A stretch of DNA of 64,000 nucleotides from Paenibacillus pabuli. GTDB taxonomy: Bacteria > Bacillota > Bacilli > Paenibacillales > Paenibacillaceae. The notes beneath the pieces were generated by a model. The model did no database searches, had not been told where the DNA came from, and saw only the letters and a program-made list of their open reading frames with translations. Numbering within the stretch: the stretch's first letter is position 1; every line of letters begins with the position of its first letter. The stretch lies in assembly GCF_039831995.1 (NCBI RefSeq), contig NZ_JBDOIO010000003.1, positions 2,046,001-2,110,000 on the forward strand, given 5' to 3'. Below are positions 61,189 through 64,000 of this stretch, piece by piece. The position numbers and the translations under genes were made by a program.

Positions 61189-63018
61189 CTAGATTTCTTC
61201 ATCCTGAATCAGTGGCAGGATTACCTTGAACGTGGTCCCCATCCCAAGTTCACTCTCAACCGATAACTTGCCGTGGTGCAGCTCCACCAGATGTTTCACA
61301 ATGGACAATCCAAGCCCGGTACCACCAGAGTTACGCGATCTTCCCTTGTCTACCCGGTAGAAACGTTCGAAAATGCGCGGCAGATCCTTCTTCGGAATAC
61401 CAATCCCGGTGTCAGATACTGCAAATACAACCTGTTCCTCGGCTTCACCATGTTCGACCGTCACCTGTAATTTGACACGTCCCCCTTCAGGGGTGTAATT
61501 AATCCCGTTCGAGAGCAGGTTAATGAAAATCTGTTTCATCTTATCCTCGTCGGCTTCGATATACAATTCCTCCGGAACAAACATCTGCAAGCGAATCTGC
61601 TTCTTCTCTGCCACTTTGGATAGTGTACCCAGAACCATCTCGAAGAAGGAGTGCACATGCACAGGAGAACATTGCAGCGGCGCCCGCTTGGATTCTATTT
61701 TGGATAACTCCAGAATATCCCCGATTAATCGGTTTAATCGATCCCCTTCATCATAGATGATCTGCAAGAATGACCGTTCCGTCTCTTTGTCCTGCACTCC
61801 CCCGCTAAGCAGGGTCTCAGCAAACCCTTTGACTGCGGCCACAGGAGTCTTCAATTCATGGGAAACATTCGCAACGAATTCACTGCGCATCGACTCTAGT
61901 CTGCGGATCGCCGTAACATCCTGCAAAAGGAACAGCATCCCGCGGTATCCGCCATCATCTTCAGTCATCGGAACACCATCAATACGAATCAGACGTTCCT
62001 CGGGGTTAAAAATACTCACTTCTTCATGCATTCGCTCCTGAACAGCTACACTTTCTTCAATCGTCCGAGTCAATTCATAATGTTTCTTCAATTCGATATA
62101 GGGTTTACCTGTCACACGCTCGGACTGAATACCCAGCATCCGCTCTGCTTCCCGGTTTACCAGTGCAATGGATTGGGACGCATCAATCATGACAATCCCG
62201 CCGGCCATGTTGGCCAGGACACTCTGAAGTAATGCCTCATTATCCCGAATCGTCTTGAGCTGGGTCTGAAGACTGTCAGCCATTCCGTTAATCGCCAGTC
62301 CGAGTTGTCCAATTTCGTCTCGGCGTGTTACCTCTACCCTGGCATCATACTCCAGCTTGGTAATCCGGTGTGCAACCTTCGTTATGTGCTCGATCGGTGA
62401 GGTTAATCCCCGGGCAACCCGATAACTAACAAGGGCCACAATCAGGAACAACAGTCCCAAGGCGACAAACATGATTAACCAGCCACGCTGCAACCCCTGG
62501 TCCACCGCAGCCAAACTCATAGATAATCGGATGTAACCATCGAATTTTCCGCCTGGCACTTCTACCATGTCACTTTGATCCGAGTTCACGGGCAGAGCGA
62601 CATATAACATATCCTCCCCCAGCGTCTCACTAAAACGAATGGACTGGCCGTAACCATCTCCGACTGCACCCTTGATCTCTTCCCGGTCCAAGTGATTATC
62701 CATTGTAGCAGGATCACTCTCTGAATCACCAATGACCGTTCCATCCCGATTAATAAACGTTACTCTTGAATCGGTCAGCTTCTCCAGCTCGCCTGCCCGA
62801 TCCGAATAATACTTTCTTGTTTCTGCCGAGGTTGGATCGGTCGCATCGTGGAAAGGAAACGTCGCCTTCAGCAAATTGATTTCACGCACCATCGTTTGCT
62901 CCAGTGCAGTGGTATGTGTCGTTTTAAATACTCTGCCCATCGTATATCCAGCCACAATGACGGATACACCAATCAATATCATCATGATGATGGAAAGGCG
63001 AACTCGAAACGGTCTCAT
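61189..63018 (-). CDS. phoR: phosphate sensor histidine kinase PhoR
   Basis: A 609-residue membrane kinase. Two membrane helices (about 8-28 and 180-200) flank an extracellular sensor domain (about 30-178). HAMP (about 205-255), PAS (about 265-370), HisKA with FVANVSHELKTPVAAVKGFAETLL (phospho-His), and HATPase_c with N-box INLLSNGINYTPEGG, G1 DTGIGIPKKD and G2 GTGLGLSIVKHL follow. The sequence around the phospho-His is of the PhoR type. Here phoR precedes phoP, the reverse of Bacillus subtilis order. Confidence 0.9.
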   Translation of the reverse strand: MRPFRVRLSIIMMILIGVSVIVAGYTMGRVFKTTHTTALEQTMVREINLLKATFPFHDATDPTSAETRKYYSDRAGELEKLTDSRVTFINRDGTVIGDSESDPATMDNHLDREEIKGAVGDGYGQSIRFSETLGEDMLYVALPVNSDQSDMVEVPGGKFDGYIRLSMSLAAVDQGLQRGWLIMFVALGLLFLIVALVSYRVARGLTSPIEHITKVAHRITKLEYDARVEVTRRDEIGQLGLAINGMADSLQTQLKTIRDNEALLQSVLANMAGGIVMIDASQSIALVNREAERMLGIQSERVTGKPYIELKKHYELTRTIEESVAVQERMHEEVSIFNPEERLIRIDGVPMTEDDGGYRGMLFLLQDVTAIRRLESMRSEFVANVSHELKTPVAAVKGFAETLLSGGVQDKETERSFLQIIYDEGDRLNRLIGDILELSKIESKRAPLQCSPVHVHSFFEMVLGTLSKVAEKKQIRLQMFVPEELYIEADEDKMKQIFINLLSNGINYTPEGGRVKLQVTVEHGEAEEQVVFAVSDTGIGIPKKDLPRIFERFYRVDKGRSRNSGGTGLGLSIVKHLVELHHGKLSVESELGMGTTFKVILPLIQDEEI

Positions 63019-63047
63019 TAATCTCTTCCTTTATTAGTTAATCTCAA

Positions 63048-63395
63048 TTACAGGTCAGTTGACTCTATCCGATCGCCACGTGTACTTGGTAGTGAAACAA
63101 CCAGAAACTCGACTTCATTTGCACTTGTATTTTGCATCTGATGAGGCACGCCTGGTGGAATCTCCAGTCCTTCATGCGGCTCAAGAGTATATTCCGTTCC
63201 ATCCAGTTCCATACATGCGACTCCGCTAAGGATGAAGAAGAATTGGCGGCTTACGTTATGGTAGTGACGTATTTCAGATGTTCCTGCCGGCATGCGCTCA
63301 TGAATAATGCTCAAACCCTCGTTCTGCACGAGATGCCATCCATCACATTGTGCACCCCATATGTAATGTGCTGCGTTATGCTTGCTAATCTTCAT
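63048..63395 (-). CDS. cupin-domain protein
   Basis: A 115-residue single-cupin protein. Motif 1 is SEIRHYHNVSRQFFFILSGVACMELDG with metal-type His-x-His; motif 2 is HEGLEIPPGVPHQMQN. The function is unknown; such small cupins bind a metal and a small ligand. GGGAGG lies 15 bases before the ATG, a long spacing. It lies 30 bases upstream of phoR in the same direction and could be cotranscribed. Confidence 0.85.
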   Translation of the reverse strand: MKISKHNAAHYIWGAQCDGWHLVQNEGLSIIHERMPAGTSEIRHYHNVSRQFFFILSGVACMELDGTEYTLEPHEGLEIPPGVPHQMQNTSANEVEFLVVSLPSTRGDRIESTDL

Positions 63396-63610
63396 GATGT
63401 TGTTTGTATCCTCCCCGATGTGTATGTTCCGTCTATCATATCACAGATGCCTTCGGGACAAATCGGTTTCTATGTTAAACAAGATACGACATGAGGCTGC
63501 CTTTGCCGACGAAGTCAAAAAGTGCATTTATCAAGAATATCATGTAACTATCATTTCTGATCCTGACTTTTGTAAACACAGCATAGAAATTTGGAATCAT
63601 TGTCCATAGC

Positions 63611-63652
63611 AAAAAGACGTAGCGTCCAGCAGCAGCCGAACGATACGTCTTC
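63611..63652 (-). terminator. terminator after partial SDR gene
   Basis: Minus-strand stem AAGACGTATCG.../...AGACGTCTTT-type pair: AAGACGTA and TACGTCTT enclose 22 bases, followed by TTTTTGC. Confidence 0.65.
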
Positions 63653-63692
63653 GTTATTTGATTTGAGATACTAGGTGAAACTAAACTTCAAT

Positions 63693-64000
63693 TTATCCGT
63701 TAACCACTTCGCCGCCGTTGATGTGCATGACTTGTCCACTCACATAAGATGAATCATCTGATGCAAGATACACGTATGCAGGAGCCAGCTCATCCGGTTG
63801 ACCAGGACGTTTCATCGGCTGTGTTGCACCGAACTCGCTCACTTTTTTCTCATCAAATGTCGATGGAATGAGTGGTGTCCAGATTGGACCTGGAGCTACT
63901 GCATTTACCCGAATGCCTTTCTCAATGACATTCATGGACAGGGAACGTGTGAATGACGTGATCGCTCCTTTGGTGGATGAATAATCGAGAAGGGTTGGAC
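63693..64000 (-). CDS. short-chain dehydrogenase, 5' part outside window
   Basis: The last 102 residues of an SDR. The catalytic Y-x3-K lies in LDYSSTKGAITSFTRSL, followed by VNAVAPGPIWTPLIPSTFDE and the C-terminal ASDDSSYVSGQVMHINGGEVVNG. This is like Bacillus YhdF/YhxD glucose-dehydrogenase-like proteins, which are often general-stress genes. The N-terminal cofactor domain is beyond the window edge. Confidence 0.9.
   Translation of the reverse strand, partial: PTLLDYSSTKGAITSFTRSLSMNVIEKGIRVNAVAPGPIWTPLIPSTFDEKKVSEFGATQPMKRPGQPDELAPAYVYLASDDSSYVSGQVMHINGGEVVNG

Overview
The window looks like chromosomal DNA from a spore-forming Firmicute, most probably Paenibacillus. The evidence is an alpha/beta-type small acid-soluble spore protein, the sporulation membrane protein YtaF, Bacillales-type gene order around polA-mutM-ytaF-coaE-nrdR, strong AGGAGG-type ribosome binding sites, many one- and two-gene units each with its own regulator, and Bacillus-style PhoP boxes. 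No rRNA, insertion sequence or CRISPR array was seen. Two tRNA genes are present: Leu-CAG and Ala-GGC.

Layout. 1-4.1 kb: small housekeeping and unknown genes (YtxH-like, DUF4261, YutE/HepT-like, Dabb, holin-like, a duplicated-HTH protein). 4.3-9.1 kb: glycerol-1-phosphate dehydrogenase, tRNA-Leu, a divergent S-adenosylhomocysteine hydrolase-family enzyme coupled to a Gfo/Idh/MocA oxidoreductase, and an HxlR regulator. 9.1-18 kb: a diguanylate cyclase, a spermidine synthase-like protein, LysR, an SDR/Atu4866/AraC cluster, a MerR/SDR divergent pair and a MarR/nitroreductase pair. 18-25.4 kb: oxalate decarboxylase with a Zn-alcohol dehydrogenase, a methyltransferase and the fruRKA fructose operon. 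25.6-38.3 kb: an FAD monooxygenase-like enzyme, a TetR/epimerase pair with repeated palindromic operators, an iron-siderophore binding protein with an FhuF-like reductase and a Btr-like regulator under Fur boxes, a MarR/nitroreductase/ABM-monooxygenase operon, a lipoprotein and an amidase.

38.4-42.7 kb is the most unusual part. It holds a 500-residue winged-helix replication-initiator-like gene ending in a strong terminator, an AT-rich gap with ten same-direction 19-bp iteron-like repeats (many at 30-bp spacing), a leader that appears to be crossed by a convergent antisense RNA, a second winged-helix gene of 404 residues, and seven exact-period 13-bp tandem repeats. This is the layout of a theta-type plasmid replication and copy-control unit, here between ordinary chromosomal genes.

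42.7-50 kb: Nudix, AraC-GyrI, an ECF sigma factor with its DUF4179 partner, a BBE-type flavoprotein, and MarR with an alpha/beta hydrolase. 50-64 kb is core: tRNA-Ala, nrdR, sasP, a lytic transglycosylase, coaE, ytaF, mutM, polA, phoU, pstB, a soluble CBS-chemoreceptor, phoP, phoR, a cupin and a partial SDR. PhoP-box repeats with 11-bp period lie upstream of pstB, phoP and the chemoreceptor gene, so these three appear to form one phosphate-responsive group.
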